A stretch of 64,000 bases of DNA from Thalassococcus halodurans (GTDB taxonomy: Bacteria; Pseudomonadota; Alphaproteobacteria; Rhodobacterales; Rhodobacteraceae), in assembly GCF_900108225.1 (NCBI RefSeq), contig NZ_FNUZ01000001.1, positions 930,001 through 994,000 of the forward strand, read 5' to 3'. This document shows positions 25,865 to 35,359 of the stretch, piece by piece; position 1 is the first letter of the stretch; the number at the start of each line of letters is the position of its first letter. The notes under the pieces are model-generated. The model searched no databases and was not told where the DNA came from. It was given only the letters and a program-made list of their open reading frames with translations. A program made the translations under genes and the position numbers.

Positions 25865-27040
25865 TTACAGACGGTTCAAAAGCGCCGGTGTCGGCCACGC
25901 GTCGGCAGGCATCCCCAGTTTTCTTTGCACATCACGCACCGCCGCACGCGTACCCGCGCCCAAGATGCCGTCGATATCCCCCACGTCGTACCCACGCTGT
26001 GCCAGCTTTTGCTGCAACTGCTTCATCTGCGCACCGTTCAGGCCGGTCGCTGGGTTGCCTGCGTTATAAACCGGCGCACCATCCAGACGGGTGGCGAAAT
26101 AGGCGGCGGTCAGAACGTAGGTAAAGCTTTGGTTCCATTCGAAATAAACGTTGAAGTTCGGATAGGCGATAAAGGCCGGTCCACCCACGCCCTGCGGCAA
26201 CAGGATCGACGCCCGCAGCGCCGGATTGCCCAGTTTGCCGCTGCGCGGCTGAACGCCCATCTTGGCCCAGTCCGAGACCGAGCGCACAGTGTGCAGGCCC
26301 GCGTCATAGGGATCAAACCCGGCGGGCAACACGACCTCTTGCAACCACGGCTGGCCTGCTTGCCAGCCCAAGGATGACAGCATCTTGCCGCCGGACATCA
26401 GCGCATCAGGGGCGGATGTTTTCAGCGACACATGCCCGTCGCCATCGCCATCGACACCGTTTTCGATGATATCCTCGGGCAGCATCTGAACCATGCCGAT
26501 TTCGCCCGCCCATGCGCCGGTGGTGGTCGCGGGGTCGAAATCGCCGTGTTCGAACAACTCAATCGCCGCCATCAATTGCGGGCGGAACAGTTCGGGACGG
26601 CGGCAATCATGCGCCAAGGTTGCCAAGGCATTGGCAGTGTTGAAATCCCCCTGAAACGCGCCGTAGTCGGTTTCAAACGCCCAGAAGGCCAGCAAAACAC
26701 CGCGCGGCACGCCATAGACCGCTTCGATCCGGTCAAACACAGCATCGTATTTGCGCGACATCGAAATCCCGCGATCAATGCGGTTCTGCGAAATCAGCTT
26801 GCGCGAAAATTCAATGAACGGCGTCTGGAAGATACCCTGCTTGCGATCTGCCGCCAGCACCGCACTGGAAGGCGCGACAGTGCGGAAAAACCGGTCCACT
26901 GTGGCCTGCGAATGGCCGCGCTGCATGGCTTCGGCCTTAACGCCCTGAATGAAGGTGCCAAAGTTTCCGCCGCATGGAACAGACTGCGCCATTGCTGCGG
27001 TGGGCAGAAACAGACTGAAAGCGATGTTACGTAAAAGCAT
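25865..27040 (-). CDS. Lytic murein transglycosylase (MltB family) with peptidoglycan-binding domain
   Basis: A 391-residue periplasmic enzyme. A Sec signal (LLRNIAFSLFLPTAAMA) is followed by the SLT/MltB catalytic domain. Its catalytic Glu is in LLAFWAFETDYGAFQG (E123), and GEIGMVQMLPEDIIENGVDG contains the conserved G-x-x-Q-x-x-P. Residues 330-391 form a PG_binding_1 module (QLQQKLAQRGYDVGDIDGILG, TRAAVRDVQRKLG). It cleaves glycan strands to 1,6-anhydromuramic products. It converges with smc, the stop codons only a few bases apart. Confidence 0.92.
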   Translation of the reverse strand: MLLRNIAFSLFLPTAAMAQSVPCGGNFGTFIQGVKAEAMQRGHSQATVDRFFRTVAPSSAVLAADRKQGIFQTPFIEFSRKLISQNRIDRGISMSRKYDAVFDRIEAVYGVPRGVLLAFWAFETDYGAFQGDFNTANALATLAHDCRRPELFRPQLMAAIELFEHGDFDPATTTGAWAGEIGMVQMLPEDIIENGVDGDGDGHVSLKTSAPDALMSGGKMLSSLGWQAGQPWLQEVVLPAGFDPYDAGLHTVRSVSDWAKMGVQPRSGKLGNPALRASILLPQGVGGPAFIAYPNFNVYFEWNQSFTYVLTAAYFATRLDGAPVYNAGNPATGLNGAQMKQLQQKLAQRGYDVGDIDGILGAGTRAAVRDVQRKLGMPADAWPTPALLNRL

Positions 27041-27174
27041 AGGACCCTCTATTTTTGGCTGTCCAACACCCTAGCGGATGGCCCATAACCTGCAACCGAA
27101 CTGATCGTTATCGGCGGACTTCCCCTAGGGGGACCGATGATGCTCGTCTTGAATGGTAACTTCGGATATGTGGA

Positions 27175-27570
27175 ATGAATGGTAAAAAGGCATTCAGTTC
27201 TCGGATGAAAGTTCTGGTCGTCGAAAGTAATCAGCCGCTTGCCGGGATTTGGCAAAAGCACCTTGAACGCCACGGCGTCGAGGTCGTTCTTGCGTCTGGG
27301 TATGACGATGCCACCGACAATCTGCGCGAAGCGGATTTCAATGTTCTGATTCTGGATGCCGCACTTGAAGACGGCAGCGCGCTGTCTGTGGCCGATTTCG
27401 CCAGCTACCGACGCCCTGAATGCGACGTGATCTTTGTCAGCAAGAACAGCTTTTTCTCGGACGGGTCGATTTTCAAGCTATGCGCCAATGCCCGCGCCCA
27501 TGTGTCCAGCGCGACAAAGCCCGAAGACCTTGCCACGATGGTTCTGCATTACGGTCAGCGAAACAGCTGA
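27175..27570 (+). CDS. Stand-alone receiver-domain (CheY-like) protein
   Basis: A 131-residue protein, or 121 if translation begins at the second ATG (MKVLVVESNQP). The response-regulator fold is evident: VLVVESNQPLAG (acidic pocket reduced to one Glu, E17, then Ser), NVLILDAALEDGSAL with the phosphoacceptor D61, IFVSKNSFF (Ser 89 at the switch position) and SSATKPEDLA (K115). There is no output domain. The partner kinase is not nearby. The single acidic pocket residue may weaken magnesium binding. Neither start has a good ribosome binding site. Confidence 0.72.
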   Translation: MNGKKAFSSRMKVLVVESNQPLAGIWQKHLERHGVEVVLASGYDDATDNLREADFNVLILDAALEDGSALSVADFASYRRPECDVIFVSKNSFFSDGSIFKLCANARAHVSSATKPEDLATMVLHYGQRNS

Positions 27571-28545
27571 TCAGCCACGCCCGTGGGGTGACATCAGATC
27601 AAGTTCCGGCCCGATGGGCACGATCCGGTTCGGATTGATGGTGTCGTGGCTGTAGTGATAGTGCCGCGTGATGTGATCAAAGTTCACCGTCTCGGCGACG
27701 CCGTCCCACTGGTACAGTTCACGCAGGTAGCCCCAGATATTCGGATAATCCACGATCCGGCGGCGGTTACATTTGAAGTGACCGTGATAGACCTTGTCAA
27801 AACGGATCAGCGTCGTGAACAGACGCCAGTCGGCTTCGGTCACACGATCACCCATCAGATAGCGGTTTTCCGACAGGATGCCTTCGATCCAATCAAGGCT
27901 TTCAAACAGCGGATAGACAGCCTCTTCGTAGGCTTCTTGCGTGGTGGCAAAGCCCGCTTTGTAAACGCCGTTGTTCACGGTGTCATAGATGCGCGCATTG
28001 ACGGGTTCGATGGCTTCGCGCAGGTCTTCTGGCCAGAAATCCTGTGTGTCACCCGTAATGCCGTCAAACGCACTGTTGAACATGCGGATGATTTCCGAGC
28101 TTTCGTTCGACACAATGGTTTCGCGTTCTTTGTCCCACAGGATCGGCACGGTCACGCGGCCTGACATGTCGGGCTTGGCTTTCAAATACACATCGCGGGC
28201 AAAGGGCAAGCCGTACAGCGTGTCGCCGGTTGACCCGTCAAAATCTGTGTCAAAGGTCCAACCGTCACCCAGCATATCGGGATGAACAACGGACACGTCG
28301 ATCAGGTCGGTCAGGCCCTTCAGCGCGCGGAATACCAGCGCACGGTGCGCCCAAGGGCAGGCAAGCGACACATACAGGTGATAACGACCTGCTTCGGCCT
28401 TGAACCCGCCCTCACCGGATGGCCCCGCGCTGCCGTCGGCGGTGATCCAGTTGCGGAACGCCGCTTCGGATCGCTTGAATTTACCACCGGTGCTTTTGGT
28501 GTCGTACCACTTGTCTTCCCAGTTGCCGTCTACCAACAGGCCCAT
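27571..28545 (-). CDS. Glutathionyl-hydroquinone reductase (Omega-like glutathione transferase)
   Basis: A 324-residue enzyme of the YqjG/PcpF/ECM4 type. The active-site motif YVSLACPWAHRALV holds the catalytic Cys 63, and VTVPILWDKERETIVSNESSEIIRMF is the glutathione-binding region. The C-terminal helical domain ends with DYPNIWGYLRELYQWDGVAETVNFDHITRHYHYSH, highly characteristic of the family. These enzymes reduce glutathionyl-(chloro)hydroquinones formed from quinone damage. The ATG is preceded by AAGGATG; a longer upstream frame is not needed. It converges exactly with the receiver gene. Confidence 0.93.
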   Translation of the reverse strand: MGLLVDGNWEDKWYDTKSTGGKFKRSEAAFRNWITADGSAGPSGEGGFKAEAGRYHLYVSLACPWAHRALVFRALKGLTDLIDVSVVHPDMLGDGWTFDTDFDGSTGDTLYGLPFARDVYLKAKPDMSGRVTVPILWDKERETIVSNESSEIIRMFNSAFDGITGDTQDFWPEDLREAIEPVNARIYDTVNNGVYKAGFATTQEAYEEAVYPLFESLDWIEGILSENRYLMGDRVTEADWRLFTTLIRFDKVYHGHFKCNRRRIVDYPNIWGYLRELYQWDGVAETVNFDHITRHYHYSHDTINPNRIVPIGPELDLMSPHGRG

Positions 28546-28645
28546 TCTTACATCCTTCCATTTCGTTGGGATGCAATCTAGGCCATTTGCAAAAATGAAC
28601 AATCGCACGGATGCGCAGGCTGTACCTGCGCACGCGCACAGACGG

Positions 28646-28882
28646 CTATTTACGCCAGTGTGTCGGGACGATGATCAAGGCGCCGATAGATGCCGCGATG
28701 GCATTCGCACCGGGCGAGCCAAAGCCGATGCGGAACATGATCGTGACGAAGTAGAACAGAAACGCCCCGCCCACACAGATGATGATCGAGGGCAAAACGC
28801 CATTGCGGGTAAAGCCTGTCCGCTCGGATGCGTAGCCAACGATGCCCGCAATAACGACGGTGCCGATCAGAACTGGAAACAT
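28646..28882 (-). CDS. Small membrane protein, GlsB/YeaQ-like
   Basis: A 78-residue protein with three hydrophobic segments: MFPVLIGTVVIAGIVGYASE, LPSIIICVGGAFLFYFVTIMF and NAIAASIGALIIVPTHW. Its length and Gly-rich ends resemble the transglycosylase-associated GlsB/YeaQ/YmgE family, but the match is weak. It begins three bases after fmt and is probably the last gene of the def-def-fmt operon. Confidence 0.65.
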   Translation of the reverse strand: MFPVLIGTVVIAGIVGYASERTGFTRNGVLPSIIICVGGAFLFYFVTIMFRIGFGSPGANAIAASIGALIIVPTHWRK

Positions 28883-28885
28883 GGC

Positions 28886-29800
28886 TTATCCTTCACCCAA
28901 CTGCGTGCCCTTGGGCACGGCGAACCCCCGCAGGAACACATCGGCATCTTGCGCCGCCTTGCCTGCCTTCTGCAAGCGTGTCAGCGAGACAGCCCCGTCG
29001 CCACAAGCGATTGTCAGCCCATCATCCAGCGCCACGCCTGCATCTCCTGCCCCTTGAGCCAGCTTTGAACCCAGCAGTTTGACGCGCTCGCCATTGATCA
29101 GCGTCCATGCACCAGGAAAGGGCGACAGGCCGCGGATCTGGCGATCCACCTCGGCCGCAGGGCGGGACCAGTCGATGGCCGCTTCGGCCTTGTCGATCTT
29201 TTTGGCATAGGTCACGCCGTCTTCGGGTTGGATGTCTGACGTCAGCGACGGCAGTTTTTCCAGCGCCTGGACGATCATACGCGCGCCCATGTCTTGCAGA
29301 CGGTCGTGCAGTTCGCCGGTGGTTTCCGTCTCGCCAATCTTGGTCGCCTCACGCAGCAGGACAGGTCCGGTGTCCAGCCCCGCGTCCATCTGCATGATGC
29401 AAATTCCGGTTTCTGCATCGCCCGACATGATCGCCCGATGGATCGGCGCCGCACCGCGCCAGCGGGGCAGCAGGGACGCGTGGATATTCAGACAGCCGTG
29501 TTTCGGCGCATCCAGCACCGCCTGCGGCAGCAGCAAACCATAGGCCACAACAACCGCCACATCGGCGTTCAGCGCGGCAAAGTCTGCCTGCTCGTCTGCG
29601 CCCTTCAAAGACACCGGATGGCGCACGGTCAGGCCCAGCGCCTCGGCCCGTGCGTGGACGGGTGTGGGGCGGTCTTTCTTGCCACGGCCTGCAGGGCGCG
29701 GCGGTTGGCAGTAGACGGCGGCGATGTCGTGGCCCGCGTCAACCAGCGCATCCAGCACCGGAACCGAGAAATCAGGCGTACCCATAAAAACAACGCGCAT
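28886..29800 (-). CDS. fmt: Methionyl-tRNA formyltransferase
   Basis: A 304-residue enzyme that formylates initiator Met-tRNA with 10-formyl-tetrahydrofolate. The formyltransferase N-domain starts [19 protein letters not shown]. The catalytic segment reads [31 protein letters not shown] (Asn-His), followed by [12 protein letters not shown] with the conserved Asp. The C-terminal OB-like tRNA-binding domain begins about residue 205. It is co-transcribed downstream of two deformylase genes, the usual pairing of formylation and deformylation. Confidence 0.96.
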   Translation of the reverse strand: MRVVFMGTPDFSVPVLDALVDAGHDIAAVYCQPPRPAGRGKKDRPTPVHARAEALGLTVRHPVSLKGADEQADFAALNADVAVVVAYGLLLPQAVLDAPKHGCLNIHASLLPRWRGAAPIHRAIMSGDAETGICIMQMDAGLDTGPVLLREATKIGETETTGELHDRLQDMGARMIVQALEKLPSLTSDIQPEDGVTYAKKIDKAEAAIDWSRPAAEVDRQIRGLSPFPGAWTLINGERVKLLGSKLAQGAGDAGVALDDGLTIACGDGAVSLTRLQKAGKAAQDADVFLRGFAVPKGTQLGEG

Positions 29801-29831
29801 GTTCAGCCCACCCTTTTTCTGTTCAACCGGA

Positions 29832-30329
29832 TCAGCGCGCCAGTTTGCGCGACTTCTTCACCAGCATATCGCGCTTCACCTTGCTCAGGTGGTCGATATA
29901 CAGCTTGCCGTTCAAATGATCGATCTGGTGTTGCACGCTGGTGGACCAAAGGCCCACGAAATCGCGCTCTTCCATCTCACCCTGCTCATTCATGAACCGC
30001 ACCGTCACAGCGCGCGGGCGCGAGATTTTGGCGGAGACCCCGGGCAAGTTCGGCGATGCTTCTTCATGATCGCGCAGCTTCACGCTGGCATGCAGGATTT
30101 CGGGGTTCGCCATACGCACGACCTGCCCGCGTTCCTCGGACGCATCCACAACGGCCAGTCGCAGCATCACACCGATTTGCGGCGCACCCATTCCGACACC
30201 GGGCATTGCCTCCATCGTGTCGACCATGTCCTGCCATGTCGCGCGGACCTCATCCGTGATCTCGGTCACGGGGTCTGCGACCGTTTTCAGACGTTTGTCA
30301 GGATAAGGGATACAGGGGCGGACGGGCAT
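29832..30329 (-). CDS. Peptide deformylase-like protein, catalytically degenerate
   Basis: A 165-residue deformylase paralogue. The three family motifs align with the active neighbour but are altered. Motif 1 is [10 protein letters not shown] (44-53) rather than GIGLAAPQIG; motif 2 is EASPNLPG (90-97), with no metal-binding Cys; motif 3 is QHQIDHL (133-139), with Gln at the catalytic Glu. The loss of the Cys ligand and the general base makes iron-dependent deformylation unlikely. The frame is otherwise intact, with a good start and normal codon use, so it has been kept for another role or is an early-stage decay. It lies between the active def and fmt. Confidence 0.85.
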   Translation of the reverse strand: MPVRPCIPYPDKRLKTVADPVTEITDEVRATWQDMVDTMEAMPGVGMGAPQIGVMLRLAVVDASEERGQVVRMANPEILHASVKLRDHEEASPNLPGVSAKISRPRAVTVRFMNEQGEMEERDFVGLWSTSVQHQIDHLNGKLYIDHLSKVKRDMLVKKSRKLAR

Positions 30330-30374
30330 GTCATTTCCTTGTATTCTGAAAATATACCTCGATCGAACAGCGCC

Positions 30375-30893
30375 TTACGTCCGCGCCAGTTCGCGCTTCA
30401 GCTTAACCATCTTACGGGTGATCAACTGGCGTTTCAGCGGCTTGAGGTAATCAATAAACAGCTTGCCGTTCAGGTGATCGATCTCGTGCTGGACGCAGGT
30501 CGCCCACAGCCCGCCAAAGTCGGCCTCTTGCGGGTTGCCGTCCTTGTCGATCCACGTGACCGTCACATCCGCAGGGCGCGTCACCTCGGCGAACTGGTCG
30601 GGAATGGACAAGCAGCCCTCTTCGTAGACGTTCAGATCGTCCGACGATGCCTTGATCTCGGGGTTGAACATCACGATCGGTTTAGCATCGGTCGTGTCGT
30701 CTTTTTCGCAATCCAGAACGATCAGGCGCTGAAGCACACCGATTTGCGGCGCAGCCAGACCGATGCCCGGCGCGTCGTACATGGTTTCCAGCATATCATC
30801 GGCCAGCGTGCGGAGATCGTCATTGATGTCCGTAATCGGGTCACAGACCTTTTTCAGACGCGGGTCGGGATGGATCAGAATAGGGCGTTTCAT
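30375..30893 (-). CDS. def: Peptide deformylase
   Basis: A 172-residue Fe/Zn hydrolase that removes the N-formyl group from new proteins. All motifs are intact: GIGLAAPQIG (43-52), EEGCLSIPDQ with the metal-binding C94, and QHEIDHLNG with H136, E137 and H140. The start is the ATG of MKRPILIHPDPRLKK; a longer upstream frame would reach into the promoter of the divergent C-S lyase gene. It heads the leftward def-(def-like)-fmt operon. Confidence 0.96.
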   Translation of the reverse strand: MKRPILIHPDPRLKKVCDPITDINDDLRTLADDMLETMYDAPGIGLAAPQIGVLQRLIVLDCEKDDTTDAKPIVMFNPEIKASSDDLNVYEEGCLSIPDQFAEVTRPADVTVTWIDKDGNPQEADFGGLWATCVQHEIDHLNGKLFIDYLKPLKRQLITRKMVKLKRELART

Positions 30894-31003
30894 GCAGTGT
30901 GATGTAGGCGATGGGGCTTGCGGGCGCAACTGCGCTTCATTCGGGGTTGCGCCTGCCATCCATCGGGATAGCCTGCGCACCAAATCCACCTATGAGGACA
31001 GAT

Positions 31004-32182
31004 ATGACCAGCCGCTTTGACGAAATCATCGACCGTGTAGGAACGGCTTGCGCCAAATGGGACAAGATGGAAGCGCTTTATGGTGTTTCGCCCCAGGAAG
31101 GTCTGTCGATGTGGGTGGCTGACATGGACTTCCGCCCCCCTGCCGTTGTGCAGAAAGCGGTCGAGGATATGGCCGCGCATGGTGTCTATGGCTATCTGGG
31201 CGACGAAAGCGCCTATCGCGCAGCAATCCAGTGGTGGATGAAAAACCGCCATGGGTGGGATGTTCCGGCAGACGCGATTTTCTCGACCCACGGGTTGGTC
31301 AACGGCACGTCGATGTGCCTCCATAGCTTCACCCAACCCGGCGACGGTGTGGTCCTGTTCACCCCCGTCTACCACGCCTTTGCCCGCGTGATTAAGGCAT
31401 CGGGACGCGAGGTGGTGGAATGCCCGCTGGCGATGGTCGATGGCAAATACCAGATGGATTTCGACGCCTACGATGCGCAGATGACCGGCAACGAAAAGAT
31501 GGTCATCCTGTGTTCGCCCCATAACCCCGGTGGCCGCGTCTGGACGCGCGAAGAGCTTCAGGGTGTTGCCGACTTTGCCAAACGCCATGACCTGATCCTG
31601 GTTTCCGACGAAATCCACCATGACCTGCTGATGCCCGGTCAAACGCACACTGTGATGTCTCTGGTCGATCCGTCCATCTCGGACCGGCTGGTGATGATGA
31701 CGGCGGCGACCAAGACGTTCAACATCGCGGGCAGCCACGTGGGCAACGTGATCATCGAAGATGAGGCACTGCGCGCGAAATTCGCGGGCCAGATGGCAGC
31801 GATGGGCATGTCGCCCAATTCGTTCGGCGTCTTCATGACGACCGCCGCCTATTCGCCGGAAGGGGCCGCATGGGTGGATGAACTGGTCACATATCTGGAT
31901 GGCAATCGCCAAGCCTTTGATGAAGCGGTCAACACGATTCCGGGCGTTACATCGATGCCGATGGAATCCACCTATCTGGCATGGGTCGATTTCCGCGACA
32001 CCGGCATGAGCGCCGAGGAAATAAACAAACGCGTTCAGGATGGCGCGAAGATCGCCGCGAACCACGGGCCGACCTTTGGCCTTGGGGGTGAAGGATTTAT
32101 GCGTTTCAACTTTGCGACGCCACGGTCGCGGGTGATTGAGGCAGGGGAACGTCTGAAGGCGGCCTTTGCCGACCTTCAGTAA
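31004..32182 (+). CDS. PLP-dependent C-S lyase, MalY/PatB family
   Basis: A 392-residue fold-type I aminotransferase-like enzyme. Diagnostic segments: MSRFDEIIDR-type opening, LSMWVADMDFRPPAVVQ, YGYLGDESAYRAAIQWW, NPGGRVWTREELQGVADFA and the PLP-binding Lys in TAATKTFNIAGSHVGN. MalY/PatB proteins are cystathionine beta-lyases that yield homocysteine, pyruvate and ammonia. GAGGA precedes the ATG chosen; an upstream start inside the def promoter is unlikely. It is divergent from def and probably monocistronic. Confidence 0.9.
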   Translation: MTSRFDEIIDRVGTACAKWDKMEALYGVSPQEGLSMWVADMDFRPPAVVQKAVEDMAAHGVYGYLGDESAYRAAIQWWMKNRHGWDVPADAIFSTHGLVNGTSMCLHSFTQPGDGVVLFTPVYHAFARVIKASGREVVECPLAMVDGKYQMDFDAYDAQMTGNEKMVILCSPHNPGGRVWTREELQGVADFAKRHDLILVSDEIHHDLLMPGQTHTVMSLVDPSISDRLVMMTAATKTFNIAGSHVGNVIIEDEALRAKFAGQMAAMGMSPNSFGVFMTTAAYSPEGAAWVDELVTYLDGNRQAFDEAVNTIPGVTSMPMESTYLAWVDFRDTGMSAEEINKRVQDGAKIAANHGPTFGLGGEGFMRFNFATPRSRVIEAGERLKAAFADLQ

Positions 32183-32185
32183 CCG

Positions 32186-32809
32186 TCACTGGCGCGGCGG
32201 ACGCGATTTGTAGACAGGTAGGCTCCAACCAAAGCGGATGGAGCCTGCGCGCAACACGAATGTCGAAGCGCCGCACACCAATGCCGCGATCAGCGCCGAT
32301 GCGCCCAGTTGCGTGGACACAGACGTGCCCAGCGCACCGACAAAGGCGCAGGTGACGTAGAGCTGGCCCTGTTTCAGTACCAGAGGCACCTCGTTCGCCA
32401 CCACATCCCGCGCCAAACCACCCATACAGCCGGTGATCACGCCCATCACCACCACAATGGTTGCGGGCGCATCCACCGCCACTGCAATGCCAGACCCCGC
32501 CGCCACCGCGAAAGACAACGCGGCCGCATCCAGCCATTCCAGCACGGTGTAGCGGCTTTCCAGCATATGCGCGGTGAAAAACACGATCACAGCCGTTGCC
32601 GCCGCGACGAACAGATAGGTCGGGTCTGCAATCCAGAACACAGGGTTCCGATCCAACAGAACGTCGCGAAACGTGCCGCCGCCGACCGCTGTCAGGCTGG
32701 CCAGAAACACAAAGCCGATGATGTCCAACTGCGCCCGACTTGCCACCAGCGCCCCCGTGGCCGCAAAGACCAGGACCGAGCTGTAGTCAAGTATGGCGAA
32801 GAGCGTCAT
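32186..32809 (-). CDS. Trimeric intracellular cation channel-family membrane protein (UPF0126, YicG/YadS type)
   Basis: A 207-residue protein with about seven hydrophobic segments in two homologous halves. The repeated family motif appears twice, as [14 protein letters not shown] (first half) and [16 protein letters not shown] (second half). Bacterial TRIC/UPF0126 proteins form homotrimeric cation channels or transport glycine; which applies here is not known. Its start overlaps the end of rnhA by four bases, so the two are translationally coupled. It ends just past the convergent MalY-type gene. Confidence 0.9.
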   Translation of the reverse strand: MTLFAILDYSSVLVFAATGALVASRAQLDIIGFVFLASLTAVGGGTFRDVLLDRNPVFWIADPTYLFVAAATAVIVFFTAHMLESRYTVLEWLDAAALSFAVAAGSGIAVAVDAPATIVVVMGVITGCMGGLARDVVANEVPLVLKQGQLYVTCAFVGALGTSVSTQLGASALIAALVCGASTFVLRAGSIRFGWSLPVYKSRPPRQ

Positions 32810-33273
32810 CCGGTACTTTTCTTCGATTTGAAGGGCGCCATCCCAGCGCGCGCCAGTTCATCGGCGCGTTCGTTTTCGGGATGGCCGGCGTGGCCTTTGA
32901 CCCATTCCCACGTCACATCGTGACTTGCCTGCGCCTCATCCAGACGCTGCCATAGCTCGACGTTTTTCACGGGCTTTTTGTTGGAGGTTTTCCAGCCATT
33001 CCGCTTCCACCCGTGGATCCAACTGGTCACGCCGTTTTTCACATAGGCGCTGTCGGTGACGATGGTGATCGGGGAAGACCGGCTCAGGCTTTCCAGCGCG
33101 CGGATCGCGGCCAGCAATTCCATCCGGTTGTTGGTTGTCTCGGGCTCACCACCGGAAAGTTCCTTTTCCTTAACAATGGTTTCGCCGTCCATAGCGCGCA
33201 GCAGAACACCCCAGCCCCCCGGGCCGGGATTTCCGGAACATGCGCCGTCGGTATATGCAAAAAGTTCTGGCAT
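32806..33273 (-). CDS. rnhA: Ribonuclease HI
   Basis: A 155-residue enzyme that degrades RNA in RNA:DNA hybrids. The four catalytic acidic residues are visible: [16 protein letters not shown] (Asp), [12 protein letters not shown] (Glu), [10 protein letters not shown] (Asp) and [11 protein letters not shown] (Asp), plus the loop His in KGHAGHP. The start is [10 protein letters not shown]. It is coupled to the TRIC-family gene by a four-base overlap. Confidence 0.96.
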   Translation of the reverse strand: MPELFAYTDGACSGNPGPGGWGVLLRAMDGETIVKEKELSGGEPETTNNRMELLAAIRALESLSRSSPITIVTDSAYVKNGVTSWIHGWKRNGWKTSNKKPVKNVELWQRLDEAQASHDVTWEWVKGHAGHPENERADELARAGMAPFKSKKSTG

Positions 33274-33324
33274 GGTCTGATGGGGTAAGCCACGCACACC
33301 CCGCGCCGTCAAGCCCTGCGTCGC

Positions 33325-33774
33325 CTAGATGACAACCGTCAGCAGGCAGGCCACGACCAATGTGGTCAGCAAAACGCGCAGCTGCATCCACCATGCGGGT
33401 GCCAGCCCCCAGCGCCAGAAAGTGAAATCAAGGCCCAGAAGCGCGATGAAACCCACGATCAGGTTGATCGCCGCAGACACAGGTCCGCCACCCACCATGA
33501 AGAACGCCCAGAGCGCAGGGAGAGCCGACAGCGCATAGCCCGTGGCGGCCATGGAGCCATCGGCTTTGGTCGAAAAGCCCCACAAAACACCGGACATGAA
33601 AGCAAGGATCACAGTGCCGTAGGACAGTTGCACATAGGGCCCGATGAACCGCGGCCCGAGTGTTTCCAGCGTCAGCGTCACAGCCGGATCGGAATAAATT
33701 GTCAGCGCGCCCCAGATGAACGGAAGCACACCAGCAAGGCCAAGCAGCAAGGCGGAACGGGGGATTTGTGTCAC
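33325..33774 (-). CDS. DUF3429-family membrane protein
   Basis: A 149-residue protein with four to five membrane segments: RSALLLGLAGVLPFIWGALTIY, YGTVILAFMSGVLWGFST, ALSALPALWAFFMVGG, LIVGFIALLGLDFTFWRWGL and LLTTLVVACLLTVVI. DUF3429 members are small uncharacterised inner-membrane proteins common in proteobacteria. It lies between ispH and rnhA on the same strand but with gaps of 50-60 bases, so co-transcription is uncertain. Confidence 0.82.
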   Translation of the reverse strand: MTQIPRSALLLGLAGVLPFIWGALTIYSDPAVTLTLETLGPRFIGPYVQLSYGTVILAFMSGVLWGFSTKADGSMAATGYALSALPALWAFFMVGGGPVSAAINLIVGFIALLGLDFTFWRWGLAPAWWMQLRVLLTTLVVACLLTVVI

Positions 33775-33837
33775 GTCACTGTCCTAAGCGTTGTTCTGGT
33801 CAGGATCATAGGGCAAAAACCGCCCCGTACCAATCAC

Positions 33838-34788
33838 TCAGGCCGGTTCGCGCAACACGCGGGGCACCTTGAATTCAACGTTTTCCTTGGCCGTTTCGAC
33901 CACCTCGACGGTGGTGTCATACCGGTCGCGGAAAGCATCGATTACTTCTTGGATCAGCACATCAGGCGCTGATGCACCGGCTGTCACGCCAACTGTTTTG
34001 ATCCCGTCCAAGGCGCGCCAGTCGATATCTGTGGCCCGCTGAACCAGCTGCGCATAGGCACAGCCTGCTTTGGATGCGACTTCGACCAGACGCTTGGAGT
34101 TCGACGAGTTCGGCGCACCCACAACCAGCAGCGCGTCACACTTGGGCGCGACAGCCTTCACCGCCTCTTGGCGGTTGGTGGTGGCGTAGCAGATGTCTTC
34201 TTTGTGCGGGCCCACGATGTTCGGGAACCGGTCCTTTAGCGCGGCGACCACATCGGCGGTGTCATCAATCGACAGTGTGGTCTGCGTGACATAGGCCAGT
34301 TGATCGGGATCACGCACAATCAGGCCCGGCACATCATCAGGTGTTTCGACCAGCAGCACTTCACCGTCGGGCAACTGCCCCATGGTGCCGATGGTTTCGG
34401 GGTGGCCTGCGTGGCCGATCATCACCATCTGCAACCCGTTTTCCGAATGGCGCGCAGCTTCGATATGCACCTTACTGACCAGCGGGCAGGTCGCATCGAC
34501 ATAGACCATCTCGCGGCGCGCGGCCTCGGCCGGAACGGCTTTGGGAACGCCATGGGCCGAAAAAATCACAGGGCGATCTGCCGGGCATTCTTCCAGCTCT
34601 TCGACGAACACGGCCCCTTTGGCGCGCAGATCATCCACCACGTATTTGTTGTGAACAATCTCGTGCCGCACGTAGACAGGCGCGCCCCATTTTTCGAGCG
34701 CCATTTCCACGATCTTGATCGCACGATCCACGCCCGCGCAAAACCCGCGCGGTGCAGCAAGATACAGAGTAAGGGCTGGCTTGTTCAT
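33838..34788 (-). CDS. ispH: 4-hydroxy-3-methylbut-2-enyl diphosphate reductase
   Basis: A 316-residue iron-sulfur enzyme, the last step of the MEP isoprenoid pathway, yielding IPP and DMAPP. Conserved cysteines that bind the cluster are C17 in [12 protein letters not shown]101 in [12 protein letters not shown] and C200 in [24 protein letters not shown] and [15 protein letters not shown] are also family markers. It is transcribed alone or with the DUF3429 gene downstream. Confidence 0.97.
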   Translation of the reverse strand: MNKPALTLYLAAPRGFCAGVDRAIKIVEMALEKWGAPVYVRHEIVHNKYVVDDLRAKGAVFVEELEECPADRPVIFSAHGVPKAVPAEAARREMVYVDATCPLVSKVHIEAARHSENGLQMVMIGHAGHPETIGTMGQLPDGEVLLVETPDDVPGLIVRDPDQLAYVTQTTLSIDDTADVVAALKDRFPNIVGPHKEDICYATTNRQEAVKAVAPKCDALLVVGAPNSSNSKRLVEVASKAGCAYAQLVQRATDIDWRALDGIKTVGVTAGASAPDVLIQEVIDAFRDRYDTTVEVVETAKENVEFKVPRVLREPA

Positions 34789-34930
34789 GGCGTCTCCTTC
34801 GGGCAGACAGGTATGCGATCAGGGGCGTTCGGTCCAGTACCTAGGGCGTTTTCATTGCGCTCACATGGGTGTGACTTGCCTTCCACCAAGGGGAAGGTTG
34901 CATCTATACTTCAAGCCAAAGGGAGCCATC

Positions 34931-35356
34931 ATGATACGAGCCATTCTTCTAGCTACAGTTTTGCCTATGTCTGTCTCGGCGCAGGGCATCTTTCCCTATC
35001 AGGATGCCGAGCGCGTCGCGAACGGGAAGATCGTGTATGAAAACAATTGCGCCGCGTGCCATGGCGCAAATCTGGAAGGCGAACCTGATTGGAAATCGCG
35101 CGACGAAAATGGCTTTCTCCGCGCGCCGCCGCATGATGAAACTGGCCACACGTGGCACCACCCCGACATGCAGCTGTTCGCTATTGTCGCGCTTGGGTCC
35201 GAGGCCGTTGTCGGGAACGGATACAAATCCCGCATGATGGGCTTTCGCGACATCCTGACAGAACAAGAGGTTCTGGACGTCATGGCCTATATCAAAAGCA
35301 CATGGCCTGAAGAAATTCAGGAACAGCACAACATGATCAACGCCCGCAGCCAGTAA
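34931..35356 (+). CDS. Small periplasmic cytochrome c
   Basis: A 141-residue class I-type c cytochrome. A Sec signal (IRAILLATVLPMSVSA) is followed by CAACH at residues 40-44 for covalent heme attachment. The probable axial Met is in RMMGFRDILTEQEV, followed by the C-terminal helix DVMAYIKSTW. Between the heme site and Met is a His-rich segment (HDETGHTWHHPDMQ), unusual enough to allow another ligand or metal site. No oxidase or dehydrogenase partner is adjacent, so its redox partner is unknown. It is divergent from ispH. Confidence 0.88.
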   Translation: MIRAILLATVLPMSVSAQGIFPYQDAERVANGKIVYENNCAACHGANLEGEPDWKSRDENGFLRAPPHDETGHTWHHPDMQLFAIVALGSEAVVGNGYKSRMMGFRDILTEQEVLDVMAYIKSTWPEEIQEQHNMINARSQ

Positions 35357-35359
35357 GGC

